Part shown: positions 1 through 7,176 of the stretch, in pieces
Layout of the letters: each line of letters starts with the position of its first letter
Numbering within the stretch: the first letter of the stretch is position 1
NCBI GenBank assembly: GCA_910588535.1
Contig: CAJUOO010000080.1
Location: 1 to 12,617, forward strand
Reading direction: 5' to 3'
Source of the DNA: an uncultured Lachnospiraceae bacterium
GTDB taxonomy: Bacteria; Bacillota; Clostridia; Lachnospirales; Lachnospiraceae
DNA length: 12,617 nt
The notes under the pieces: model-generated
The model's input: only the letters and a program-made list of their open reading frames with translations
Told to the model about the DNA's origin: nothing
Databases searched by the model: none
Translations under genes and position numbers: made by a program

Positions 1-253
1 GATATGTCACAGGGACGGCGATCGATAGATTTTGATTTTTCTGTATCAATGTCTGTAGACGTTTCTCCTCAGAAACTTGGACATCCACCGTATAGACATA
101 ACGAATATCATTTTTCTTTCTTGCGTCTATTGATTTTTTTACAAGTACATATTCCCTACATTCCTTGATATGCAGGATTTTGCATATCTCACGCTTCACA
201 TCCTCCATGGTATGTTTAGGAGGGAGCTTTATTTGCTGTATGCGAATGGTCAT
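1..253 (-). CDS. COG2509-type FAD-dependent dehydrogenase, N-terminal part (runs off window)
   Basis: An open frame starts with ATG at 253 and stays open to the left edge, giving 84 codons of the amino end of a larger protein. An SD-like AAAAGGAG sits about 10 bases before the ATG. The visible part begins MTIRIQQIKLPP, then has a region with VKKSIDARKKNDIRYVYTVDV at about residues 38-58. That pattern (basic SIDARKK followed by a beta strand) is what I know from the N-terminal domain of the uncharacterised FAD-dependent dehydrogenases of COG2509, which are usually around 500 residues or more; the FAD-binding GxGxxG would lie beyond the edge. The gene follows another flavoprotein gene after 76 bases and is probably in the same transcript. 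Substrate unknown. The family call rests on only one sixth or so of the protein. Confidence 0.8.
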   Translation of the reverse strand, partial: MTIRIQQIKLPPKHTMEDVKREICKILHIKECREYVLVKKSIDARKKNDIRYVYTVDVQVSEEKRLQTLIQKNQNLSIAVPVTY

Positions 254-310
254 ACTATGTATTCTCCTTTTCCTGTTTCTCTCTGCGCTGTTCTTGTGCT
301 AACTCCCATC

Positions 311-328
311 TGCCTGCTTTAGCAGGCA
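311..328 (-). other. Short perfect hairpin between two flavoprotein genes
   Basis: The stretch reads TGCCTGC, a 4-base loop, then GCAGGCA: a 7-bp perfect stem starting 2 bases after the stop codon of the upstream flavoprotein gene. On neither strand is it followed by a run of T, so it does not qualify as an intrinsic terminator. It could slow 3' exonucleases or merely be incidental. The downstream gene has its own strong SD 40-50 bases further on. Confidence 0.4.
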
Positions 329-329
329 A

Positions 330-1541
330 TCAGGATATCTTTTCTGCCACACGTTTGCCGGCAAGATATCCACTTGCCCACGCCCACTGAAGATTATAGC
401 CACCACACGCGCCATCTACATCCAACAGCTCACCAGCAAGGTACAGCCCTTTTGTCTTTTTTGATTCCATGGTAGATGGATCGATCTCTGTGAGAGGCAC
501 ACCGCCCGCACAGACTTGACAATGATCAAATCCCTTCGTCCCTGTGATAGTAGATGAAAAACACTTTATTCTCCTAGCAAGCTCTTTTTCATTCTCCGTT
601 ATGGAATGAAATTCATCGGCAAGCTTTTCGTTCAGTATACCAATCAGCACTTCTCTTGTTCGGATTCCCTTTTGTGTCTGTCGTTCTATCAAGTCTTCTA
701 ATTCCTGCACTGTGAGATTAGGACAAAAATCCAACTCTGCTGTCACATAACGCTTTTGATAAAGTGCCTCCGAGGCGTAGCGGCTAACCTGAAACGCAGG
801 GATTCCCGATATTCCATATTCCGTTAGCTGCAGTTCCCCGACATCTGACGCAAGCTCTTTTCCATCTGCATATAAAGTGATTCTTCCCTCCGCGCGCACC
901 CCGGACAACCTATGAAAACAAGATTCCTTTGCCATCAAGGGAACAAGTGCGGGCAGCGGCGGATAGATAGAATGTCCAAACATGCGGGCAAGCATATAGC
1001 CGCTGCCATCTGAGCCTGTTTTCTCTGCCGCCTGAGAGCCCGCTGCCAAGATCAGTGCCTTCCCAAGATAACACTCATTCCTTGTCTCGCAGCAAAAGCA
1101 TGCCCTCTTTTCATCCCTGTACAGTTTTACTGTCTCAGCGCGGTAATAGACGGTTATGCCAAGATGAAACAGCTCAGATTTGAGTACTCTCAACACGGAT
1201 GCCGCCTGATTGGACCAAGGATAGATACCTCCATTTCGCTCTCTTATCACCAAACCCAGATCCTGAAAAAATGCGATGGTATCATCCTCAGTAAAATTAC
1301 TTATTACTTGCCATGCTATCTGCCCATGATGGCTTCTATAATATTCTGGGCGCTGTATCTGATTGGTGAGATTACAGCGCCCATTTCCTGTGATCAGAAG
1401 CTTTCTTCCAATCTTATCTGTATGCTCCAGCAAAGCGACCTTCACTCCCTGCCGCGCTGCGCTGATCGCCGCCATAAGCCCAGATGCTCCCGCGCCGACA
1501 ATAAGCAGATCGTGAAAATGCTCTGTTTCTTTTCTCTTCAA
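330..1541 (-). CDS. HI0933/YhiN-family FAD-binding oxidoreductase
   Basis: A 403-residue flavoprotein of the HI0933 (YhiN) family, often labelled 'aminoacetone oxidase family FAD-binding enzyme'; the true substrate is not known. The dinucleotide-binding motif GAGASG lies at residues 16-21, followed by an acidic residue at the end of the second strand (LLEH, E39) and the family signature GRKLLITGNGRCNLTN at 45-60. The C-terminal family block (GGVPLTEIDPSTM, then GLYLAGELLDVDGACGGYN) closes the FAD site. Length is normal for the family. The start is TTG at 1541: no ATG fits, and AAAAGGAG is 8 bases upstream. It lies 18 bases after the BofC-like gene and ahead of a second flavoprotein, so the three are probably cotranscribed. 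Cytoplasmic; no signal peptide or membrane segment. Confidence 0.92.
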   Translation of the reverse strand: MKRKETEHFHDLLIVGAGASGLMAAISAARQGVKVALLEHTDKIGRKLLITGNGRCNLTNQIQRPEYYRSHHGQIAWQVISNFTEDDTIAFFQDLGLVIRERNGGIYPWSNQAASVLRVLKSELFHLGITVYYRAETVKLYRDEKRACFCCETRNECYLGKALILAAGSQAAEKTGSDGSGYMLARMFGHSIYPPLPALVPLMAKESCFHRLSGVRAEGRITLYADGKELASDVGELQLTEYGISGIPAFQVSRYASEALYQKRYVTAELDFCPNLTVQELEDLIERQTQKGIRTREVLIGILNEKLADEFHSITENEKELARRIKCFSSTITGTKGFDHCQVCAGGVPLTEIDPSTMESKKTKGLYLAGELLDVDGACGGYNLQWAWASGYLAGKRVAEKIS

Positions 1542-1559
1542 TGTTATGCTCCTTTTCTG

Positions 1560-2171
1560 TCAGGTGCTGTAAGTTTCCAGAAAATGGTACAGCTCCTCGA
1601 CAGTCTCAATATATTTTCCCGCCAGAATCTCTCTTTGAAGCTTTTCTGGCAGATCGACAAACTTTAATTCTGTGTAGGCATACAGAGTATCATCTTCCGT
1701 CTGATAGACAACGATACGCCCCATCTGCACATCCAGATAAAATTGAGCCGCATTTTCATTCCGATAGTAGGTTTTGCGAAGCACCACCTCATCCTTTGAA
1801 AAGCTTGTCAGCTCATAGCTGATAAGTCCTCTGTCCTTCTCTGCCTGTGGCATATCATCCATATAGGCTTGAATATACTCCATAAGCTTTTTTCTGTCAT
1901 AGCCCAAAAGCTCCACAGGAGGTTCCTTGGGCTCCCGCATAAGACTGTTGTCATTCAGGGAATATTCCTCCAATATATAGGAGGTCTTTCTGGTAATAAT
2001 ACTCTCGCTGGCGCTGACCGCTCCCAATATCTCCGGCTCTGCATCGGCGAGATACAGATTATTCTTTTCCTGATCGGCGATGCGCTTCTGTGTGATCTGG
2101 TAGCTGGCGTAATAGACACCAGAAAAGAGAACTCCCAAAACCAGAAAACAGATAATATACATTTTCTTCAT
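1560..2171 (-). CDS. BofC-like, membrane-anchored protein (C-terminal BofC domain)
   Basis: A 203-residue protein with an N-terminal hydrophobic segment (about residues 4-24, YIICFLVLGVLFSGVYYA) that acts as signal or membrane anchor, then an extracytoplasmic domain. The last 70 residues resemble the C-terminal domain of Bacillus BofC: a variable strand pair, then LPEKLQREILAGKYIETVEELYHFLETYS, which parallels the LERL...LLKGIPFRTKAEFEDVIEHMKTYS end of BofC as I remember it. In Bacillus subtilis, BofC is a forespore-made inhibitor of the SpoIVB protease that controls pro-sigma-K processing. Whether this homologue does that is inference; its N-terminal half differs. An in-frame GTG at 2180 is possible but overlaps the SD, whereas ATG at 2171 has AAAGGAG 8 bases upstream, so ATG was chosen. 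It follows the flippase gene after 69 bases and leads into two flavoproteins. Confidence 0.75.
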   Translation of the reverse strand: MKKMYIICFLVLGVLFSGVYYASYQITQKRIADQEKNNLYLADAEPEILGAVSASESIITRKTSYILEEYSLNDNSLMREPKEPPVELLGYDRKKLMEYIQAYMDDMPQAEKDRGLISYELTSFSKDEVVLRKTYYRNENAAQFYLDVQMGRIVVYQTEDDTLYAYTELKFVDLPEKLQREILAGKYIETVEELYHFLETYST

Positions 2172-2191
2172 GAACCTCACTCCTTTATGTA

Positions 2192-2221
2192 TATTATCTG
2201 CCAGATTTTTCTACTTTATTC
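2192..2221 (-). promoter_or_regulatory. Possible sigma-G-like promoter of the BofC-like gene
   Basis: On the minus strand GAATA (2217-2221) is followed after 18 bases by GATAATA (2192-2198). The Bacillus sigma-G pattern as I know it is GHATR, 18 bases, CATHHTA; the -35 fits fully and the -10 at 6 of 7 positions. Bacillus bofC is expressed in the forespore, which agrees. The SD lies very near the predicted RNA start, and the region is A+T-rich, so a chance match is possible. Confidence 0.3.
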
Positions 2222-2240
2222 AGTCATTGTCACAAGATTT

Positions 2241-3899
2241 CTACATTAAATGAAGAATCTTTAGAATCCTTAAAAGTGTACCGCCCATTGGGATAGAGCG
2301 GAAGTCCTCTTCCTTCAGACAGCGGAATACCAACAGCAAAATAAAATAGAGCAATATTCCTACTACAATAGAAAGAAGAAGCGGCAGAAGTGTGTCCTTT
2401 ATCAAGGAATTCAATCCATAATAGACACCAAGCACCGCAGCACCCATAATGATGGAGGCGATCACTGGAAATAAAAAGGTGCGAACATATTCCTGCCTGT
2501 AGGCGAGCGCTGTGCGGATGGCTATCGCATTTAAGATACAGATAAATAATGCAAATAATATATAGGAGACCAACACTCCATAAATACTGGTATTGACAAT
2601 TCCCACCAACAGAGCCAGCACTAGAAGATGCGCCCCCAGAGCGATAGCAGCATGAAGCACAGGCTTTCTCATCTGATCAATACCTTGAAGCACAGCATTT
2701 GTGATGGTTGACAGAGAGTAAAATACTACTGCTAATGAGCCATAGCGGAGCAAATTGACATCCACATCACTCACATTGTCAAATAACAGCACCAAAACAG
2801 GACGTGCCAACACACTTAATCCAACGGCAGAAGGAATCGCGATCAACATAGTAAAGCGAATAGCATGATGAATCTTATTGACAAGCCGTCCTTTATTACC
2901 TGCTGCCATCTCCTCGCTGAAATCTGGCACAATGGAGGTCGCGAGCGCTGTCGCGATAGCAACCGGCACCATAATCATTATCTTATACTTATTTGTAAAG
3001 ATTCCCCATAAAGATGCTACCGCATCTTCTGACAGCTTATATCTAACCTGCATAAGACTGCTAAACAGAGCACCATCTACTGTGGTTGATACATTAAAGA
3101 TCACAGAGCTTAAGATAATTGGCGCTGAGGTCATAATAAGAAGGTTTGCAAGCCTCCCATAGCTCTCCTTCCTTGTATTCTTGTCCTTGCGCATCTGCCT
3201 GTTTAACATAGGCCGGAACATAAAGTAGACAAAAATCAAGAACACAAGCCCAACTGCAGCTCCCACAAAGGTTCCCATGGTTCCGCCCGCAGCACCGTAA
3301 GCTTCCGCGTGAGAGGTCTCATTAAGTACAAGATCATATCTTTCGCCCGCAGCAAATAAGTAGGATGCAGCAAATACACTGACAATCGCATTGGCAATCG
3401 CCTCAAAAATCTGGGATATTGCCGTTGGAACCATCGTTCCCATCCCCTGAAAATATCCTCTCAATATTCCCATAATGGCAAGAATAAAGATAGTAGGACC
3501 CAGCACCTTGAGCGCATAAGCGCTCATTGGCTGGTTATTCAAGCCTCCGGCAATGTATTCTGCACCATAATAAATAATTGCACCTGTCACAGCTCCAATT
3601 AGAATGGCAAGCAGCATGGCAGCGCGGAACACACGATAAGAGTTTTTAAATCTTCCCTCTCCATTCCGCTCCGCCGTCAGCTTTGATACTGCAGTGGGAA
3701 GTCCATGATAGGACAACAGAAGCATGACGGAATACGGCTCATAGGCAAAGGAATAATACCCCATCCCCTCATCACCGATAATATTCGTCATAGGAATCCG
3801 GTAGATCAAGCCGATAATTCGGACAATCAGCCCAGCCGCAGCGAGTATGGTGCCCTGAACGATAAAATTATCCCTTCTTCTGTTGTTTCGTCTACTCAT
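2241..3899 (-). CDS. SpoVB/MurJ-type polysaccharide or lipid-linked precursor flippase (MOP superfamily)
   Basis: A 552-residue polytopic membrane protein of the MOP exporter superfamily, in the group that includes SpoVB and YtgP/MurJ of Bacillus. A short very basic N-terminus (SRRNNRRR) precedes the first membrane helix with the family-typical start: a G-rich helix, RIIGLIYRIPMTNIIGDEGMGYYSFAY at about 24-50, with the rest made of about 12-14 hydrophobic helices separated by short loops. Such proteins flip lipid-linked cell wall or polysaccharide precursors across the cytoplasmic membrane; SpoVB does so for spore cortex synthesis. I cannot separate SpoVB from MurJ from sequence alone. The start codon overlaps the end of cdd by 8 bases, with AAAGGA 8 bases before the ATG, so translation is likely coupled. 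Length is normal for the family. Confidence 0.88.
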   Translation of the reverse strand: MSRRNNRRRDNFIVQGTILAAAGLIVRIIGLIYRIPMTNIIGDEGMGYYSFAYEPYSVMLLLSYHGLPTAVSKLTAERNGEGRFKNSYRVFRAAMLLAILIGAVTGAIIYYGAEYIAGGLNNQPMSAYALKVLGPTIFILAIMGILRGYFQGMGTMVPTAISQIFEAIANAIVSVFAASYLFAAGERYDLVLNETSHAEAYGAAGGTMGTFVGAAVGLVFLIFVYFMFRPMLNRQMRKDKNTRKESYGRLANLLIMTSAPIILSSVIFNVSTTVDGALFSSLMQVRYKLSEDAVASLWGIFTNKYKIMIMVPVAIATALATSIVPDFSEEMAAGNKGRLVNKIHHAIRFTMLIAIPSAVGLSVLARPVLVLLFDNVSDVDVNLLRYGSLAVVFYSLSTITNAVLQGIDQMRKPVLHAAIALGAHLLVLALLVGIVNTSIYGVLVSYILFALFICILNAIAIRTALAYRQEYVRTFLFPVIASIIMGAAVLGVYYGLNSLIKDTLLPLLLSIVVGILLYFILLLVFRCLKEEDFRSIPMGGTLLRILKILHLM

Positions 3900-4290
3900 G
3901 GATCAGATCCTTTCTGGAAAATGCGCCCGGCAGCAATTCCTCTACAGAATATTCTATGATCCCTTCCTTCTCATCCTCCAGCACCACCTGTCCTTTCGGC
4001 ATAAACTCTGCCATCACCTGACGGCAGATTCCACATGGATATGCTCTTGTTCCAGCCGAGCACACCACCGCAATTCTCTCAAATTCCATACATCCTTCCG
4101 AGACAGCCTTTCCTATCGCTGTGCGCTCCGCACAGATTGCCGCCCCATAAGAAGCATTTTCCACATTGCAGCCTGTAAAAACCCTTCCATCACTGCAAAG
4201 AAGCGCTGCTCCCACCCGAAATTTAGAATACGGTGCATAGGCGTGCCGCATCCCCTCCTTCGCCTTTCCCAACAGCTCCTCATTTGTCAT
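3892..4290 (-). CDS. cdd: Cytidine deaminase
   Basis: A 132-residue homotetrameric-type cytidine deaminase that converts cytidine and deoxycytidine to uridine forms in pyrimidine salvage. The zinc-site motifs are complete: AICAERTA with C53 and catalytic E55, and PCGICRQ with C86 and C89. The substrate-binding FRVGAALL (24-31) and NVENASYG (42-49) blocks are also present, and length matches the family. The ATG at 4290 has AAAGGAGG 9 bases upstream, and that SD partly overlaps the stop region of the preceding lipoprotein gene (15-base gap). Its end overlaps the flippase start by 8 bases. In many Firmicutes cdd sits between dgkA and era downstream of ybeY; here it still lies downstream of ybeY but with different immediate neighbours. 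Confidence 0.97.
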   Translation of the reverse strand: MTNEELLGKAKEGMRHAYAPYSKFRVGAALLCSDGRVFTGCNVENASYGAAICAERTAIGKAVSEGCMEFERIAVVCSAGTRAYPCGICRQVMAEFMPKGQVVLEDEKEGIIEYSVEELLPGAFSRKDLIHE

Positions 4291-4305
4291 AGTCGGTTTC
4301 CTCCT

Positions 4306-5418
4306 TTATTCAAGGACTATCTTGTCCTCTCTATTATCCTGAATAATGCAGACCCATGTCTTTCCTGTATTCAGCGTAATTTCATTTCCCTGAAGATCAT
4401 AGTAGCGGGTAACACCAAATTCCTTATCTTTCTTCCAAGTAATATCGATAGCCTTTCCATTTGTGATAAATTTTCCTGTCCCACTTCCCGTCGTCGTGAT
4501 ATAGAGATAGCCATCGCCATAATCATAATAATCCACACACTGCATAATTATATTTTTGTAGGCAAGCTGTTCTCCTGTCAGCTCATCGATCTGCTTGTCT
4601 CCATACTGAAAGCGATAATACTGCTTATCCTCTGGATTATATTCAAACCAAGGCTTGTTGATCGCATAGCCCGGCGTCACCTTCTCCGCCTTCTGCCCAC
4701 CTGCCAGATCGATCTCCTGATCGGTATTCTCATTAAACTGATAATGGCGCTCAAAATTCGGTTCATAGTCGGTTCTGTACTTAAACTTTGCTATTCCCTT
4801 TGCTATTCCCTCTGCGCCGATATAGGCATTGTGCGGGGCCACACGATCCTTTGTGCGGTAGAAGCAGTCCCCGTCAAGCATAAGACCATTTAAGTTGTGC
4901 ACATCGCTGCTTGCCAATAAGGATTCTGCATAGATCGCCTGTCCAAAATGTGTGTAGATCGCATCAAATTCTCTTGCAAAATAGATATAATACAGACGGC
5001 AGCTCCGCACAGAGCCAATCTTATCCAGATTGTCATAATCCTCAAAAATACCCATCAGGCGTGTCAGTCCACCTTCCACAGGCGCTTCATAGACCACTCC
5101 TGCCTGCTCTATCCCACTCTGAGGAACAGCATCAATAATATTATTCAACATCACCGCAACCGGCCTGCGATTTCCAATCTTTTCATCCACCCACTCACCG
5201 GTAAGGCGGCTTCTCACCTTTCCCTCATGAGATTCCTCCGTTGTGGGCGGCTCTGTCTGTAACTCCTGTGTAGTGGTCATCTCCTCCGTCTGCTTTGCTG
5301 TGGTGGTGATCTCCTCTATCACTGGCTTAGTTCCCTGTTTTCCACATCCTCCTATGCTCATCACAGATGCTGCAGCAAAAAAAATTGCTGTAAAGAAAAT
5401 TGCTGTATATTTTTTCAT
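4306..5418 (-). CDS. DUF3048 (YerB-like) lipoprotein
   Basis: A 370-residue exported lipoprotein. The N-terminus has two lysines, a hydrophobic core and a lipobox-like SIGGC with C25 as the probable lipidated cysteine. A Thr/Glu-rich linker follows (about 36-66, with several TTT and TEE runs). The rest matches the DUF3048 family (YerB of Bacillus): GEWVDEKIGNRRPVAVMLNN near 75-93, AGVVYEAPVEGGLTRLMGIF near 106-125, then IGSVRSCRLYYIYFA, and a C-terminal domain with WVCII. The function of the family is not known to me; it acts outside the cytoplasmic membrane. ATG at 5418 has AAGGAG about 5 bases upstream. Two in-frame tandem duplications are visible, one in the signal peptide (TAIFF twice, residues 5-14) and one at GIAK twice (204-211). 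Cotranscribed with cdd. Confidence 0.9.
   Translation of the reverse strand: MKKYTAIFFTAIFFAAASVMSIGGCGKQGTKPVIEEITTTAKQTEEMTTTQELQTEPPTTEESHEGKVRSRLTGEWVDEKIGNRRPVAVMLNNIIDAVPQSGIEQAGVVYEAPVEGGLTRLMGIFEDYDNLDKIGSVRSCRLYYIYFAREFDAIYTHFGQAIYAESLLASSDVHNLNGLMLDGDCFYRTKDRVAPHNAYIGAEGIAKGIAKFKYRTDYEPNFERHYQFNENTDQEIDLAGGQKAEKVTPGYAINKPWFEYNPEDKQYYRFQYGDKQIDELTGEQLAYKNIIMQCVDYYDYGDGYLYITTTGSGTGKFITNGKAIDITWKKDKEFGVTRYYDLQGNEITLNTGKTWVCIIQDNREDKIVLE
4787..4810. repeat. 12-bp perfect tandem duplication inside the DUF3048 gene
   Basis: The unit TTTGCTATTCCC occurs twice in direct succession, at 4787-4798 and 4799-4810. It keeps the frame and gives Gly-Ile-Ala-Lys twice in the protein. It is likely a recent slippage or duplication event. 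Confidence 0.8.
5377..5406. repeat. 15-bp near-perfect tandem duplication in the lipoprotein signal peptide
   Basis: Two consecutive 15-base units (5377-5391 and 5392-5406) match at 14 positions and share the core AAAATTGCTGT. In the minus-strand protein this duplicates Thr-Ala-Ile-Phe-Phe in the hydrophobic core of the signal peptide. Confidence 0.7.
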
Positions 5419-5435
5419 ATTGACTCCTTATTCTG

Positions 5436-5465
5436 ATTGTAATTCTATTGTTGTCTTGTCGTCAA
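5436..5465 (-). promoter_or_regulatory. Possible sigma-A promoter before the DUF3048 gene
   Basis: In the 55-base gap after ybeY the minus strand holds TTGACG (5460-5465), an 18-base spacer, and TACAAT (5436-5441): 5 of 6 matches to each consensus box. The predicted RNA would start only about 12 bases before the ATG, leaving the SD at its very end, which is a weakness. Confidence 0.35.
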
Positions 5466-5473
5466 TGATTCTA

Positions 5474-5983
5474 TCACTCTATTGTATCTCTGCCAATGGC
5501 AAGTCTTTCCAAGATCGCTCTCTGCTTCTGCTCCATAATAACCCGTTCTTCCTCCTGCATATGATCATACCCAAACAGATGCAGCATACTATGTGCTGTC
5601 AGGAAGGCAAGTTCTCTCTTTATCGAATGTCCATAGTTTTCTGCCTGCTCTAACACTTTATCTACAGATATAACAATATCTCCCAGCAAAAGCTCCCCCG
5701 TCTCAGGATGAAAATAATCCTCCACACAGTCCTCCACCAGAGAAAAATCTGCGGGAGAAGAGTACTCTACCATGGGAAAGGAGAGCACATCCGTCGGCAT
5801 ATCCATACCCCGCTGTTCTTTGTTGATCTCTTGTATGGCTTCGTTGTCGGTAAGCAGCACATTAAGCGAAATATCATATGGACAATTCTCGCTGTCAAGA
5901 GCTTCCTTCACGACAGCTTCAATAATCTCCCTATCTTTGACAGGAAGCCTGTTCTCTGTTTCATATTCTATCTCTATCGTCAT
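5474..5983 (-). CDS. ybeY: Endoribonuclease YbeY (rRNA maturation factor)
   Basis: A 169-residue single-domain metalloprotein that takes part in 16S rRNA 3'-end maturation and ribosome quality control. The zinc site HSMLHLFGYDH gives H131, H135 and H141 in the H-x3-H-x5-H spacing of the family. The upstream conserved stretch NKEQRGMDMPTDVLSFP (54-70) and GELLLGDIVIS (96-106) also fit, and length is normal. The ATG at 5983 has CAGGAG 7 bases upstream. It follows the HD-domain gene by 20 bases and PhoH one gene further up, the usual neighbourhood of ybeY in Firmicutes. Cytoplasmic. Confidence 0.97.
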   Translation of the reverse strand: MTIEIEYETENRLPVKDREIIEAVVKEALDSENCPYDISLNVLLTDNEAIQEINKEQRGMDMPTDVLSFPMVEYSSPADFSLVEDCVEDYFHPETGELLLGDIVISVDKVLEQAENYGHSIKRELAFLTAHSMLHLFGYDHMQEEERVIMEQKQRAILERLAIGRDTIE

Positions 5984-6003
5984 TTCCTCTCTCCTGTGCT
6001 TTC

Positions 6004-7176
6004 TCAGCCTCTGCCCAAAATGCGGTTATAAAAATCACTTAGTGCTGTGATATCCTGCTGTGTGAGCCCGGACAACAAAAATGCACCAGAATCTTCCCTT
6101 TTCTTAAAGGCTCTGGCAATCATGCCCTCCATATCTTCATTCAGATTCTTCTTTCGATTCTGTTCCATCATCGTCACAATAGTATCTGAGATCATAACTA
6201 TCGCGGCCTCCTTGCTGGATGGCGTTTTTCTGTCAGGATTATGCTCCTTGATAATGTCCTGTACAGAAGCAGGAATCCGGTATTTTTTGCAGATGCCAAG
6301 ACTTTCCTGCACATCATCCTCCCCCATTCCCTTTCCGATCTCGTGGTAGAGTCCCCCTGCCTCCGCGAGCAGGGTATCTGCCCCAATCCCAGCAGCAGCC
6401 TGAGAAGAAAGTCTTGCCACCAGACGAGAATGTTTGTAGAATATCGGTTCTCTCTCGCTAAATTCTGCCATTGCCGGAAATTCTGCCGCCACAGCAGTGC
6501 TAAGGCTCACGGTGCCCGGCATACGGATTCCTCCCTCCATCAAAAATGGAAGACAGCAGATAACTGGCAAAAGCTGCAAAGCACCGCCAATTGCGCTGTA
6601 AAGCAAATCCACAGTCTGAAGCTGTGCGTAGGCATAGTACGAAATAACAAGATTGATCACTACATAGCCGACAAAGAAGCTCACCGCTCCTGCCAGATAG
6701 CCCTTTACTCCCTTTTTTCCTGAAAACACACAGATTCCAAGCAGACCAGCAGCAAGGTATAATAATATCACCTCCGCCGGATCGGCACAGATCAGAGCGG
6801 ATACCACACTGTAGAAAATCAAGCCAACTACTCCCGCCTCGCTTCCCGCCAAGCAGCCAATTAAAATCGGTACAGAGAGCACAGGGCGCATAAGCCCCTC
6901 CGCCGGATACGATACCATCACGATAAGAAGCTCATAAAAATGCAAGCCAAGCAGCCAAAAGAATTTTTTCGGTATAACGTCCGACAAGCGATAGACAAAG
7001 ATACCGCCAAGCAGCAAGAACATGCCTGCCGCTGCTCCCAGCTCACTCCACCACAGCTCATATCGCCATGCCGCTATTGCCAAAAATATAATATCAAAAA
7101 CCAGCATGCCGCCCACAAAGAACAGCAGCTTCCCCCTCTGCTTACCTGTGCCTGTTTGTTCTGTTATCTCTTTCAT
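6004..7176 (-). CDS. Short PgpH-like membrane protein with a degenerate HD domain
   Basis: A 390-residue protein in the slot where Firmicutes carry pgpH (yqfF), the membrane c-di-AMP phosphodiesterase between phoH and ybeY. PgpH is about 700 residues with a large extracellular 7TMR-HDED domain; here only about six or seven membrane helices (residues 16-215) and a short cytoplasmic HD-like domain (about 235-390) remain. Recognisable HD pieces are YKHS (H249), GLYHEIGK (H278, E279), KEHN (H312) and AIVMISD (D331). H249 and H278 are 29 residues apart, as in Listeria PgpH (H514, H543, from memory). But the HD aspartate is Glu, the histidine matching H580 is not evident, HH is HN, and the loops are some 20-30 residues shorter. 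c-di-AMP hydrolysis is therefore uncertain. ATG overlaps the phoH end by 35 bases; the SD is weak. Confidence 0.8.
   Translation of the reverse strand: MKEITEQTGTGKQRGKLLFFVGGMLVFDIIFLAIAAWRYELWWSELGAAAGMFLLLGGIFVYRLSDVIPKKFFWLLGLHFYELLIVMVSYPAEGLMRPVLSVPILIGCLAGSEAGVVGLIFYSVVSALICADPAEVILLYLAAGLLGICVFSGKKGVKGYLAGAVSFFVGYVVINLVISYYAYAQLQTVDLLYSAIGGALQLLPVICCLPFLMEGGIRMPGTVSLSTAVAAEFPAMAEFSEREPIFYKHSRLVARLSSQAAAGIGADTLLAEAGGLYHEIGKGMGEDDVQESLGICKKYRIPASVQDIIKEHNPDRKTPSSKEAAIVMISDTIVTMMEQNRKKNLNEDMEGMIARAFKKREDSGAFLLSGLTQQDITALSDFYNRILGRG

Noticed and set aside
2235..2270. Possible terminator after the flippase (AAGATT...AATCTT)
   Set aside because: Only 6 weak A/T base pairs and no T-run follow; it would not end transcription convincingly.
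3510..3525. Perfect hairpin GAGCGC-ATAA-GCGCTC
   Set aside because: It lies well inside the flippase coding region with no T-run and no nearby start; most likely incidental.
3883..4893. A 336-codon open frame on the plus strand
   Set aside because: It lies antisense to cdd and the DUF3048 gene, both with strong family motifs, and its translation is Ile/Cys/His-rich low-complexity sequence with no domain I recognise.
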